DNA of 64,000 nt, taken from NCBI GenBank assembly GCA_015680905.1, contig CM027378.1:89123501-89187500 (forward strand), in the 5' to 3' direction. Of the stretch, positions 1 through 10,851 are shown piece after piece. Origin of the DNA: Coptis chinensis (Eukaryota > Streptophyta > Magnoliopsida > Ranunculales > Ranunculaceae). Every line of letters starts with the position of its first letter. Positions within the stretch are counted from its first letter, which is position 1. Below the pieces are notes generated by a model. That model was not told where the DNA came from. It searched no databases and saw only the letters and a list, made by a program, of their open reading frames with translations. Position numbers and translations under genes: made by a program.

Positions 1-467
1 CTAAGGTAACTAATCTCCTCCAATCCCACAGTTTTCACTCTCCATGATCCAAGAGTGTGATCATAGGCAGCACTTTCTACTGTTTGGTTGAACTGTGGCT
101 CTAAACCGAATTTACTCACATAATAAGCATCTAAATAGTCCACAAAGTGCTCTTTAGTTGGGTAAGTAGGGAACTTCGCCGGGAATGGCATGAAGGGTAG
201 CTCATATAATTTTTTCGGAAGGTGAAGATGTAGTCGATCATAAGCCTTGCTCTTCCACAATGAAGCTATACAGTTAGCCCTCTCTACAATCACACTAGGA
301 ACTCCTCTTTCTTTAAGGCAGGCAGCTACAGCAAGACCTGATGGGCTAGCACCAACAATGATTGGACCTTGCACCAAAACACACCTTCCATTTTTCTTCA
401 TGGTCTCATCAAAAGGATCATGAACTCTTTTGCTTTCCACTTCTCTCAAGTAGTCCACAAATAGCAT
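1..467 (-). CDS. YUC: YUCCA-type flavin monooxygenase, 5' exon (partial, runs off left edge)
   Basis: Reading the minus strand from an ATG at 467 gives an open frame to the window edge. It contains the YUCCA hallmarks in order: an FAD-binding glycine loop ([13 protein letters not shown]), the CLKERGVP segment, [20 protein letters not shown] and FPTYPT. YUCCA enzymes convert indole-3-pyruvate to the auxin indole-3-acetic acid with FAD and NADPH. About 155 residues are visible; the NADPH-binding half lies outside the window. The start follows a short leader ([21 protein letters not shown]) like those of other family members. The glycine loop is odd: the family has GAGPSG, here it reads GASPSG, so the middle invariant glycine is serine. 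The frame is otherwise unbroken, so the gene may be active or a young pseudogene. Family assignment is firm; which YUC paralogue it is cannot be decided from one exon. Confidence 0.88.
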   Translation of the reverse strand, partial: MLFVDYLREVESKRVHDPFDETMKKNGRCVLVQGPIIVGASPSGLAVAACLKERGVPSVIVERANCIASLWKSKAYDRLHLHLPKKLYELPFMPFPAKFPTYPTKEHFVDYLDAYYVSKFGLEPQFNQTVESAAYDHTLGSWRVKTVGLEEISYL

Positions 468-2029
468 GAGAAGAACAGGTGTCAACTAACTACTTAACTA
501 ACTGTCTAGTTGGCCGTGGGTGCTATTATAAAAGGAGAGAATCCCTATGAGTAGCCCGCTTAAGGCCGGACTCATTCCTTTCTACCGTTTCAAGGACAGA
601 GCCAAAGTTCAAGAGAAACTTCAACCGTAAGCTAAGCGAGATGGTTTCGATTGAGATGGTTTTATCAACTTGGAAATAAATGTATAGATATTTGGATGAA
701 GGAAGAGTTGGAGGAGAGTTGCTTTGCGAACAGAAGGATCAAAGAATGAAGTTAAACTATAGAAAGGGAAGGGTAGTGTGATATGATATAATACCTAGCA
801 AAAAAATGATGTGATAAATATAAATTCGTTAAGTATATATATATATATATATATATAGACACTTCAACTATATTATATAAATGGTATTAACCAATGGTTA
901 CCTCCCATATATTAAACCAACCAATAAAATAACGTCACTATATCTGTCATTATCCATATTAGCCAATTTGTTTAGCATATTAATAATCCTATCTCCAGCC
1001 ATTATCCTACATATATATTTGTGATTTTACGACTTTTGTTGTAAGAACTACGCTAGGTTGCAGTACGACTCCGAGTATACTTTTAGTGCCATTACCGACA
1101 TCTATCACTCATTTAGTCAAGTCAATTAACAGAATAAATAGAAGACCTAGCAATATGACTTGGACTGCATTTAATTTGCATAAGCTGAAGACTTGAGGCT
1201 ACTTTTGTTAGAGATTATTTTACATTCTATAAAGTTCTCCATTTTAGTAATAATACGCTTAGAGAAATACTAGCGATGCTACCCCTTAGAGGGGGTAGCA
1301 TGGTGATACCCCCAAACATGTGATTTAGGGCCCCGTTTGAAAATTAAAAAATGAGTTGCTTTACATCTTGTTGCTAAACTTTCATAGTGCTCATCTTTCA
1401 TACCTAGTATTTTCCTTTAGGGCTTGATGTTATAAGAGAAGATACTTTTACCATTTTATGATTAGTGTCTCTGTACATTCTGTTACTCACCTTTCATATT
1501 GCTTATGTTCTTGAGTCTTAACTAATGAGTAATGACCTTGATCACATGCAGCTTTTACGAGTACTTGCTTAAGGTCTGGATACAGGGAAACAAAACTGAA
1601 GCGGTAAAGCATTATAGGTGAGAAGCTTTTTCTTTGGTTATCAAATTTACTGAATGTACAATCAAGGTGGTTTTTTTGGGTGGTTTCCCCTATGCTTGAC
1701 GAGGGACAGAAATTGTATTGTGGGTTGAATATTTTATAGGGTGTTATGTACATATGGTTGTTGGAAGGATGTCATTATTGATTTCCAGGTTATGACAGGT
1801 TTAAGTATATGAAATGTTGACTAAACAAAGAAAACTCTGCCCAAAATTCGATAGAATTTGGATAGTGTAACTTCATTTCTATTTCTTCATATATACTTGG
1901 AGTTATCATAGCAAGCTTATAAGTATATTAGTTTTAATTTGGGATGATCTCTTTTTTCTAGTGGTTTTCTTTGTACATTGTTTATTTAAATATGGTTTAC
2001 TAATACTTATTTTATTTTTCTTTGTAGCG
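468..2029. other. Intergenic stretch upstream of the YUC gene
   Basis: No convincing coding region. It holds an AT microsatellite (about 836-857) and a perfect 9-bp-stem hairpin at 1278-1300 (TGCTACCCC / GGGGTAGCA). The short frame at 1487-1753 on the minus strand has no recognisable domain. The left end of the neighbouring Mutator-like element should lie in or near this stretch if the PMD gene belongs to it, but I found no match to its right terminal repeat here. Confidence 0.5.
1278..1300. repeat. Short perfect hairpin (TGCTACCCC...GGGGTAGCA)
   Basis: Two 9-base arms are exact reverse complements separated by 5 bases. It sits in AT-rich DNA with no gene next to it. It may be the remnant of a small inverted-repeat transposon; no target duplication was found. 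Confidence 0.4.
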
Positions 2030-4325
2030 ATGGGTCCTCGATCAAAGAATGTGAAGAATGTAGCGAAAACTATATTCAAGGGTGTTAAGAAATTGTTTGG
2101 TGGCGGTTCCTCTAGCGGTGATGCAGTTGGAAGAAAAAGACATAGGGCAGACGACTTAACGGCATCAGCGCGTAGAGGGGACCATTTGGAAAAAGAGGTT
2201 CCTGAGGTTGATTCGTTTAGTGAAGATAGTGTAGATAGTGTAGATAGTGATACTAATGTAGGTTTAGACAAAGGGAAGAATATAGTAGAAGAGGAGAGTG
2301 AGGAGAGTGAGGAGGAGGATGAGCAGGATGATGATGTTGAAGAATATGTGGTAGAAGACGTACCACCAGTGGAAGAAGCACCTCCGGTATTGGATTTCGT
2401 AAGAAAATCCAATGATGATTTGGAGTTTCAAAGAGGTGTGTATGGGGGAGGCCCGTATAAGTCAGAGTTGTTGTATGACTATGCGGTGCATGTCGCTCGC
2501 GATGTTTAGGAGAGAAGGGTAATATTTTGTTTTTCTTGTGTACTTTGATTTTCTTTTACAAAATCTTTTGTTTCTGTTCATATATATCTAATGCGTGCTC
2601 GGTTGTTTCAGGAGGATCGCGGAGCGTTGAAGTGTGTTTCACACTTAGCGAAGTTATCCCAATAGAATTTCAAAAATGAATATGAAAGGTCTCCGAGATT
2701 TGCCGTGCAGTTGAGAAGGACTAGGTTGTTTGATCTCGTGGAAGGTTATCACGAGCATATGGATCCACCATTGATCATTGATCTCTGCGTTTGTGGAGAG
2801 ATGGCATCCGGAGACCAACACCTTCCATATGCCAGTTGGGGAGATGAATGTGATTTTGGACGATGTTGTCCAAATCTGTGGAGTCACAGTTAGAGGAAGA
2901 GCGGTGCAAGGGGACAGTGAGCTGAACTTACAACAATCGATAAATCTCTTACATCTTGGTCTGGGGCTCCCTATTGATTTGATTAGGGCGGAGATGGAAG
3001 CTAGCGGGTTCACTTCAAAGTAAGGCTAGAATTCATCCGGAAGCATTTTGCGAACAAGGTTCATGATAGCCCTATATGTGACTATTTCTTTGCTGAATGT
3101 GGTAGAAGGCCTCGAAGTTTCCAATGATGTTCAACGGATTGTTAGAGCTTTTATTCTGTTTTTCTTTGGATGTGTCGCTTTTTCTTGACAAGTCCGGGAC
3201 TGGAGTGCCTATATGTTATCCGAGGTCGTTGTTGAAATTCAGTGAGATAGAAGAGTATGCATGGGGTGCAAAGAATTTTGGCGTTTTATATATAGAGGTC
3301 TCGGGCTGCCACATGCGCGAGGTGAAAGGGGTTACAGGGCTATATGACTCTTCTACGTAAAACTTGAGTATTTTAGAGTTTATTTTTTTAATGTTAATTT
3401 TATTACTCTATCAATATGTTAACTATTTGTGTATATCTAGGCATGGATCTATGAGTATTTTCCACTATTCATGACAGTCCCAAACTTCAACTATATCTCG
3501 CCTCAGCCGCGTGCTCATAGACACATCCCGCCGCTCCCACACTATTACGACACAATAACGATGCATTGCAGTTTTATCGGCGATAATTGATGATTTGAAT
3601 GAGTTCAATGTAAGTATTAAATTCAATGACAATTTGGTATTTAAGTTTGTTTATATTTATTTTTAGTAATTGATCATTAGAGTTGTTAATGACACATTTG
3701 ATTTTGTTTCAGGTTGTTTGGCATCCCTACAAAAATATCGAGATACAAACCCGATCGATGACATTGCATTTTTGAGGGATTGCTATGTTTTTTCAACATT
3801 GTCGAGCTTTACTGCCGCCGCAAGGGTGGCGTCGGTTAGGTCACGCGTGCAACTTGTACCTAAAGATCCTCCAATGCCAAATTTGAGAACAAGAACCGTG
3901 GCGGGACGCGGGTATGAGGTGAGCTGGACCAATATTGGGCCACTTTATCGAGTCGTGGCGTAATCACGTGATCCAACTCTCGCAAATCGAGGACCTATTT
4001 CGCCTTATCCATGGGAGTGTCATCAAAACTACATGACTTGGTATGCGAGGAATTCTCATGTAGTTTTGGTGAACCCCGAGCTTCTTCCTATTCATCCCTC
4101 CCCGGAGACACCTAACCTACCTTCACCGATTGTAAGTATTGTGATTTTTAATTGAGTTTTCTCTAACTGTGATTTTTGCATTCGATTGGTAACTTATCTT
4201 GATTTTTCTTTTTTTGACGAACAACGCCATCGATGAAACCGATTCGTTTGCTAGAGAGAGGTCCTGCAATTGGTGGGAATGATATGCCGGAGGAAGCAAG
4301 GTCCTCCTCTTCGAACAGCGCATAA
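2030..4325 (+). pseudogene. Plant mobile domain (PMD / MAIN-like) gene, broken
   Basis: The first exon starts at ATG 2030 and encodes a basic head (GPRSKNVKNVAKTIFKGVKK) followed by a very acidic Ser/Glu/Asp tract to about 2500. Later pieces match the PMD fold: ERWHPETNTFHMPVGEM (about 2787-2837), INLLHLGLGLP, RLEFIRKHF, IVRAFILFFFG, DKSGTGVP and EIEEYAWGAKNFGVLY, then WIYEYFPLFMTVPNF near 3443. A C-terminal tail (TWYARNSHVVLVNPELLP) lies at about 4036-4090. These pieces sit in shifting frames. One break is explained exactly: the 7-mer ATTGATC is tandemly duplicated at 2770-2783. Others lie near 3015 and 3183. PMD proteins (MAIN, MAIL1) act with the phosphatase PP7L in gene and transposon silencing; many PMD genes ride on transposons. 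It is transcribed away from the adjacent MULE gene. Assignment to PMD is strong; membership of the MULE is inference. Confidence 0.8.
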
Positions 4326-4379
4326 CTTGACTAGGTGCAAGTACATTGGTGGCTTATAGTTGATTTGTTTCAGGTTTTA

Positions 4380-4700
4380 GGGTTTGTAACTTTGTAATTT
4401 AGTTTGATGGATGTAATTTGTTTCAGTTTAGGGTTTGTAATTTTGTTAACTTCGAATGAATTGATGGATATGATGTTTGCATGAATGTTGGATGTTTGAA
4501 TGGATGAATGATGTTTAATGTTTGAATGGAATTTAATGAATATGTATGGATGAATTTGATGAATGAGAGTGTTTGATATCTGATGTTTGAATGGAAAAGT
4601 GGAATTTGATGAATATGAATGGATGAATTTGATGAATGAGAGTGTTTGATATTTGATATTTGAATGGAAAAGTGGAATTTGATGAATATGAAAGTGTCGT
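4380..4700. repeat. Tandem repeats of about 70 bp, AT-rich
   Basis: A unit containing GAATGGAAAAGTGGAATTTG, GATGAATATGAATGGATG and GAATGAGAGTGTTTGATAT recurs about three times with few changes. It lies directly after the PMD relic and before the palindromic array. Frames on the minus strand here (Phe/Ile/His/Ser-rich) are translations of the repeat, not genes. Confidence 0.75.
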
Positions 4701-4727
4701 AAAAACAAAACGAATTTTGAAAAAAAA

Positions 4728-5040
4728 AATGTCCAAACGACCCAGCCGCATCGTTTGGCATAAAGGCCAAACGACCTCAGCAGATCGTTTTTCCTTTATA
4801 CCAAACGACCACGGTAGATCGTTCTCTTTTAATCTCAAACGACCCACCCACATCGTTTGGTCTAAAGGCCAAACGACATGGTCACATCGTTTGGTTTGAA
4901 GCCCAACCCAAACGACATGACCACATCGTTTGGTCTAAAGGACAAACGACTTGTTCATGTCGTTTTTCTTTAATCCCAAACGATGTGGCTAGGTCGTTTG
5001 GGATTAAAGCCAAACGACTTGACCGTGTAGTTTCGGTCAT
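4728..5040. repeat. Array of palindromic CCAAACGAC...ATCGTTTGG modules (cluster 1)
   Basis: About eight dyads follow one another. Each has a CAAACGAC arm, a spacer of about 8-11 bases and an inverted ATCGTTTGG arm, joined by short linkers such as TAAAGG. The same arms form clusters at 8584-8830, 10130-10760 and 35720-35950. They flank or border the MULE transposase gene, so they look like subterminal transposase-binding or hairpin-forming repeats; that role is inferred. Confidence 0.75.
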
Positions 5041-5059
5041 TATTGACAACATACGAACA

Positions 5060-5540
5060 TTATTTCAAATCACTCGATTGCCGTCCGAATCAACTAATCG
5101 ATCACTCGATTGCTATCCGAATCAACTTAGTCGATCATTCGATTTCAAAATCACTCGATTGACGTCCGAATCAACTTAGTCGATCGCTCTATTTCCAAAT
5201 CACTCGATTGCCGTCCGAATCAACTTAATCGATCACCCGATTTCCAAATCAAATCAAATAAAAGCCCTAACATTATTTCCAAATAACATAAAAATCAAAT
5301 CAAATTACACTTGTTCCAAATTACATCAAAATATCAAATTACATCAATATATCACTTAGTCGATCGCTCGATTTCAAAATCACTCGATTGCCGTCCGAAT
5401 CAACTTAGTCGATTACTCGATTTCCAAATCAAATCAAATAAAAGCCCTAATATTGATAACATAAAAATCAAATCAAATTACACTTGTTCCAAATTACATC
5501 AAAATACAAATTACATCAAAATATCATATCGACAACATAC
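5060..5540. repeat. Complex tandem repeats (CACTCGATTGCCGTCCGAAT unit)
   Basis: A unit of about 52 bp containing ATCACTCGATTGCCGTCCGA and ATCAACTTAGTCGATC repeats several times. A larger block (AAATCAAATCAAATAAAAGC, then CATCAAAATA) is present twice, near 5240-5340 and 5425-5530. The block lies just past the 3' end of the OTU-coding part of the MULE gene. Confidence 0.75.
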
Positions 5541-5547
5541 AAACAAC

Positions 5548-8500
5548 TTAGTCGATAACATGTACTGTTGGGTCTTCAAGGAACTCATTTTCCCATATTA
5601 AATTGGGAATGTTCAATGCCATAAATTGCAATTGCCTTGCTGTCAAGGCCAAATTCCAACTGTCAGCAATATCATATCGAGCTCTAAGCCATTGGCGCAT
5701 TACTGGAGGAACCGAACAATCTTCAATAAGTTCAACATTGACAAAATGATTTCCACCAACATGTGCGCTACCCAACACTTGGGTCACTCTCTCAGGATTT
5801 GCTTGGGTTCTCAGCGGCATGAGAAGGAAGCACTGACGAGCTCCTAAATGCATAAGGACAACATTAAATCTTGAAGCAAATAAGTATCCAGCAAAAGGCA
5901 TGCTCATCCACTTATTTAAGGGTGCATAACCTTCTTCATGTAAGATTTCCTTCATCGAATAAAAAACCTCACTTTGATTGTACAAAGTACAATAAAGGGG
6001 GAGGTTGTTAGTAAGCTCTTCATACAACTCCCTTCTCATCTGTGGCCATTCTTCTTGACTTCTTCCTAATGCAATGCAGAAAGCTCTATAACCACAGTTG
6101 TCATCGCCAACAGGGTCATGGACTCTAACAATGTATTTATGCATTTCTTCAGGAATATCCAACCCGTAATCCTTAGGACCCCTCGTCTTTCCAAAGTCTA
6201 AGCCATCTCTCACATTTCGTGGTATGACTGTTTTTGGAGAAGGCTTATTTCGTGGTGTGGTTGTTTTTGGTGTTTTGGGAGAAGATTTATTTCTTGGGTG
6301 GTTGTTTTTGGTGTTTTTGGAGAAGGCTTATTTGTTGGTGTGGTGTGGATGTTTTGGGTTGGTAGTTTTGGAGAAGACTTCTTTCTTGGTGTAGTGTGGG
6401 TGTTTTGGGTGGGCGTAGTGTTTGGTTGTGACGAGACCCACTCTTCATGGTCACGTTGAGAATGTTCAAAATGAGATGGATCTCGCTTTGAAGAGTTATC
6501 ATCTCCAGTTTGAAGCTTTCTGCTGCAGCTACCTTTCGGCCGACCTTTGGTTTTTGCTTCCTCACAAGGCGGTACTAGCCATGTACTTTCTGGTACGGCA
6601 ATCTCCATAAGCTTCCTAATCATAACCCTCGCTTCTTCGAAACCATTGCAAACCTATTCATGAACAAGTCCATCGGTCTGCAACATCGGGACCAACACCC
6701 ACTGACACATTGGGAGAAGCAGACAATGTTTTCCAAAAGGGGTCGATAGTAGACAAAGGGATGGACCGCTCTTGCTCTTCAAACTCAATTAATTCATGAG
6801 CACATGGCAGTCCATGGCTCGTACGCAAATAACACCAACACCTTATCTCTCCATCTTTAACACGCTTTACGCGGGTATCTATTTCTTCAAATAACAAGTC
6901 TAAACACTTGCGTGAGACAAGGCCTCTGAGTTCACGAAACAAAGGAATCCAGTGGTGGTGCTGAGTTACAATCATACTTCTCTCGAAGGTAGCTCTAATC
7001 TCGGACATCTGGATCTCTAGAATCGGGTGGATTAAGCTAAACATACTCAAAAAATCATGACAGTTTGCATTTCCTAGTACACGCTTCACCTGAGCATGAG
7101 ACCCTTCAACTCTATTGGTCGTTGTACTCCCAAAGTGAATGTGTTGGTCAGTCCAACAACATATGAATCGATCCCTGTGAGGAAACCAAGTCTCTCGCAA
7201 ATAACAAACAAAATTGGAGTACTCAACCCTGTAATATTTTTCCAAAGCATCCCATCTACGCTGGAAAATAACCTCTGTCTTCGATTTGACTACAGTGTTC
7301 CACGAGAACTGGGCCTTCTCTACAAGTTCTGTAGTTGGAAAAATATCGTAACATTTTGAAAGGACGCACGTAGCGATATGTCATCTACATAGATGCTTGT
7401 GTGCGTTAGGGAAAACTCTGTCAGCGGCACTCATCAGGGCTAAGTCCCTGTCAGACACGATCACAGATGGGCTTATGTCACCAAGCAAACCACTAAAATG
7501 ATGCAGGGCCCACACATAGTCGACTGTTGTTTCAGACTGAAGCAGCACCTGACACACGGTGAAAGATTTCCACGTTGAAGTCACCCCTACAAACTGTACG
7601 AAAGGCCACCGATACCTGTTAGTTTTGTAGGTAGCGTCTAACATGAAAACTGTTGGAAAAGTCTGAGCCAACTTAACACCTTCTGGATGGGCCCATAACA
7701 ATCCCGTTATCTCCTCGGTATTCTCATCCTGTCTCAACTCCTCAAAATAATGTTCTTTTGCTAACAACTCACGCAATCTCTGCAATTGTGTGAGACCGTT
7801 CATATCCAATTTCCTCACCTTCTGCCTTGCAGTGTAGCCTTGGGATATACTAGAGATGTTATCATGATACCTATTCTTGATGGAATCCAATATTTGTTTA
7901 GGTTTTATTCCACACTTACTCATCTCGACAAATACTTTCGAACTCGAACGGTTAGTCGAGTAGCAAATGCATGTCCTTCAAGGGTCTTCGCCAATGGATG
8001 GTTGTGAACACCATTAAGAACGACAATTTTCCAACTATCGACAGTGCCGCGTTGGAAAACACCTTTTAACTTAAATAGACATCCCGATTTCTTGGTTCCC
8101 GACCTTCTCTTATTAGCCCTCTCTTCGCCTTCCTTCTTGTGTGACCGATACACACCCAAGCACTCGCAAGCCAAATTCAATCTTGCTACTCGGTTTCCTT
8201 TGGCACATTCCGACTTTTCAATGACCACAACAACATTAACTTGTCTTCCTCTAACGGTTGCCCAACCGATTGCCTCGCTACGTGTATGAAAGACCTAAAC
8301 ACATAAAAACAACAACTATTATTAATACACTAATAAAATTATATTTAGAAATTTTTTTTAAAAAAATGAAATCAATGCCTACTCAATCATACCTCTTCCG
8401 TAGTAAAAATTTCTGTTGTATCACTTAAAATCGGTTGACAATCCACATCATTCGAGTTTGCAGAGGATCGGTTCCCGGATAGTGGCAAAGAATTCTACAT

Positions 8501-9129
8501 ATAGAAGAATAAAACAAGAGTCTCAAACAATTTGCATTTAGTTTCAAAGTTACAAAAAAAAAAAAAACTTTTAATTAAATTTAGTCCAAACGACCCAGCC
8601 ATGCAGTTTCATAGAGGGTCCAAACGACCCGGCCATGTAGTTCTATAGTGTCCCCAAACGACCCAGCCATGTAGTCCTATAGTGTAATCAAACGACCCGG
8701 ACATGTCGTTCTGTAGTGTTCTCAAACTACACCGCCATGTCGCTCTGTAGTGTTCTCAAACTACACGACCATGTCGTTTGATAGTGTTCCCAAACGACCC
8801 AGCCATGTCGTTTGGGCTCGGGTTTTGCATTCATTCATTTTGCATCCATTCATTCATTCATTCAATCAATCAAGTGTTTTGTATTTATTTTAATCAAGTG
8901 TTACCTCATTATTTAGGTTTGCACTTTGTCGTCGACGATTTCTCGGCATTTCATTTGCTCGACTTGTCGCATCTTCAAATTCTTCACCTTGACCTTCAAC
9001 ATTTTGTTCCACTTCTTCACTTTCAACATATCTTCTATTTTCTCCTTCTCTAATTTGTTGTTCTTCTCTAATTTGTTGTTGTACCTCAAACATTACCTCA
9101 AATACTTCTTCTTCATCTTCATGTTCCAT
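5548..9129 (-). pseudogene. MULE transposase with FAR1, SWIM and C-terminal OTU protease domains, broken
   Basis: Exons on the minus strand splice cleanly: 9129-8905 (acidic, MEHEDEEEVFEV...), 8494-8393, then one long exon from 8294. In order it encodes a FAR1-type DNA-binding domain (about 8294-7920), the MULE transposase core (VFMLDATYKTNRYRWPF, VIVSDRDLALM; about 7750-7380), a SWIM zinc finger (CWCYLRTSHGLPCAHEL, about 6840-6780), a GRPKGS-type basic linker with Pro/Thr/Lys repeats, and an OTU cysteine-protease domain with VGDDNCGYRAF (catalytic Cys) and GGNHFVNVEL (catalytic His). Lesions: a one-base frameshift near 7921, where FAR1's TGA overlaps the next ATG; a TGA in the CxWHI motif at about 7383; a frame change near 6650; and one near 6295 in the linker. 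It probably made no full protein recently. OTU fusions occur in some plant MULEs; their role is unknown. Confidence 0.88.
8584..8830. repeat. Palindromic CAAACGAC array (cluster 2)
   Basis: About seven units of roughly 35 bp read CCAAACGACCCAGCCATGTA with drifting copies (AAACTACACGACCATGTCG). It lies in the intron between exons 1 and 2 of the MULE gene (8495-8904). A regulatory array inside the transposase gene is unusual. Confidence 0.75.
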
Positions 9130-9169
9130 TTAGAGAAACTTGAGTATGTAGAGAAACTTGAGTATTCTA

Positions 9170-10030
9170 TGTAAACCCTAAACTCTAAACTGAGTGAATG
9201 AGTATTCTATATATATTTGAAATTTTGATATATTTCAAATAATTGAGTGAAATATATTTGTAAACCCCCTAAACTAGTTTATTATTTACAATTGAATAAA
9301 AAAAAATGGAAAATAACAAGTTTAGATATAAAACAAATTATTATTTTAGATTTGGATAATTGAGTGAAATATGTTTGAAATTATTTTTTTTTTTTATGTT
9401 TGCATTTAAAATTTGTAAACCCTAAACCCTAAACCCAAACCCCAAACCCCCAAACTAGTTTATGATTCAAAATTTGAAAAAGAAAATAATAAATAATAAG
9501 TTTATAAATAAAACAAATTATTATTTTGAATAATTAAGTAAAATATGTTAGCACGAAATTTGTAAACAACTCTAAACCCTAAACCCTAAATCTCAACCTA
9601 GTTTATGATTCACAATTTTAAAAATAAAATATAAAATAACAAGTTTAGATATAAAACAAATTATTATTTCAAATAATTAAGTGAAATATGTTGGTACGAA
9701 ATTTCTAAACCCTGAACTCTGAACTCTAAACCCCAAACTAGTTTATGATTCATAATTGAAAAAATAATAATAATAACAAGTTTAGATATAAAACAAATTA
9801 TTATTTTAGATTTTATAGCATGTTTGATTACATGTTTTAACTTGGTTATAAAGATACTATGTCACGAAATTTCTAAACCCTGAACTCTGAACTCCAAACC
9901 CCAAACTAGTTTATGATTAACAATTGAAAAAATAATAATAATAACAAGTTTAGATATAAAACAAATTATTATTTTAGATTTTAGCATGTTTGATTACATG
10001 TTTTAACTTGGTTATAAAGATACTATGTCA
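9170..10030. repeat. Tandem repeats (about 140-180 bp) with telomere-like AAACCCTA tracts
   Basis: Five units begin near 9271, 9451, 9595, 9735 and 9903 with a variant of CAAACTAGTTTATGATTCA. Each continues with AACAAGTTTAGATATAAAAC and then AAATTATTATTTTAGAT. Between them lie AAACCCTAAACCCTAAACCC tracts resembling the plant telomere repeat. The last two units share an extra block (TAGCATGTTTGATTACATG). There is no coding potential. It lies upstream of the transposase start, inside the element. Confidence 0.8.
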
Positions 10031-10129
10031 TAACAGATAAAGAGTGCAGAGTGCATGTAGTTTTATTGATGTAATTGTGTTGTTTCTAACCCAATTTTTT
10101 AAATCGGATTTCAATTTTTCTAATTCAAT

Positions 10130-10760
10130 TGAAATCGTTTGAGTGCGTTTATCGTTTGAGGCGTGTCCACGTCGTTTGAGTGCGTGTCCACGTCGTTTGA
10201 GTGTATACTCAAATTACATGTCCAAGTCGTTTGAGTGTATACTCAAAAACTACATAGACAAGTCGTTTGAGTGTTACTCACACTAACACACAAACTACGC
10301 GGCCATATCGTTCGCGGCCATATCATTTGAGTGTACACTCAAACTATGCGGCCATGTCGTTTGAGCGTACACTCAAACTACGCGGCCATGTCGTTTGAGT
10401 GTATACTCAAACTACATGGACCCGTCGTTTGAGTGTTACTCACACTAACAACACTCAAACTACGCGCGCCATGTAGTTTGAGTATACACTCAAACGCGAC
10501 ATGGCCGGCGTAAGTTTGAGTGTAAACTCAAACGACATGGCCGCGTAGTTTCATTGTTAGTGTGAGTAACACTGAAACGACTTGTCCATATCGTTTGAGT
10601 ATACACTCAAACGACTTGGCCATGTAGTTTGAGTGTAACTCAAACTCAAACTAACACTCAAACGACATGGTCATGTCGTTTCTGTTTACACTCAAACGAC
10701 ATGGAAACGACTTGTCCAAGTCGTTTGAGTGTAAACAGAAACGACCCGGAAGGTTCGTTT
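10130..10760. repeat. Large palindromic array (cluster 3) with a fold-back axis near 10500
   Basis: At least ten CAAACGAC/GTCGTTTG arms alternate with TGAGTGTACACTCA-type palindromes. One module is almost perfect: AAACGACATG-GT-CATGTCGTTT at about 10660-10681. On a larger scale, 10261-10320 (GTGTTACTCACACTAACA) is the reverse complement of 10545-10580, so the whole array can fold back. It adjoins the terminal repeat ending at 10891, as expected for MULE subterminal DNA. The frame crossing it (10629-11042) is a translation of the repeat. Confidence 0.8.
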
Positions 10761-10851
10761 TGGCGATACCGGTTGAATTGGTTGCTGGGCTTGGGCTTTG
10801 ATGGCAAACTTATAATATGGCAAATTTGTAAAAAAAAATTTTTTTTTAGGA

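Noticed and set aside
1906-2412. Ser/Thr-rich minus-strand frame of 168 residues
   Set aside because: It is the reverse of the acidic first exon of the PMD gene; the plus-strand product fits the family and the minus one matches nothing.
4123-4853. Overlapping minus-strand Phe/Ile/His/Ser-rich frames
   Set aside because: Translations of tandem AT-rich repeats (GATGAATATGAATGG); low complexity and no domain.
9400-9460. A true telomere or chromosome-end fusion
   Set aside because: Only short AAACCCTA tracts broken by unrelated AT-rich units; they are part of the tandem repeat in the MULE.
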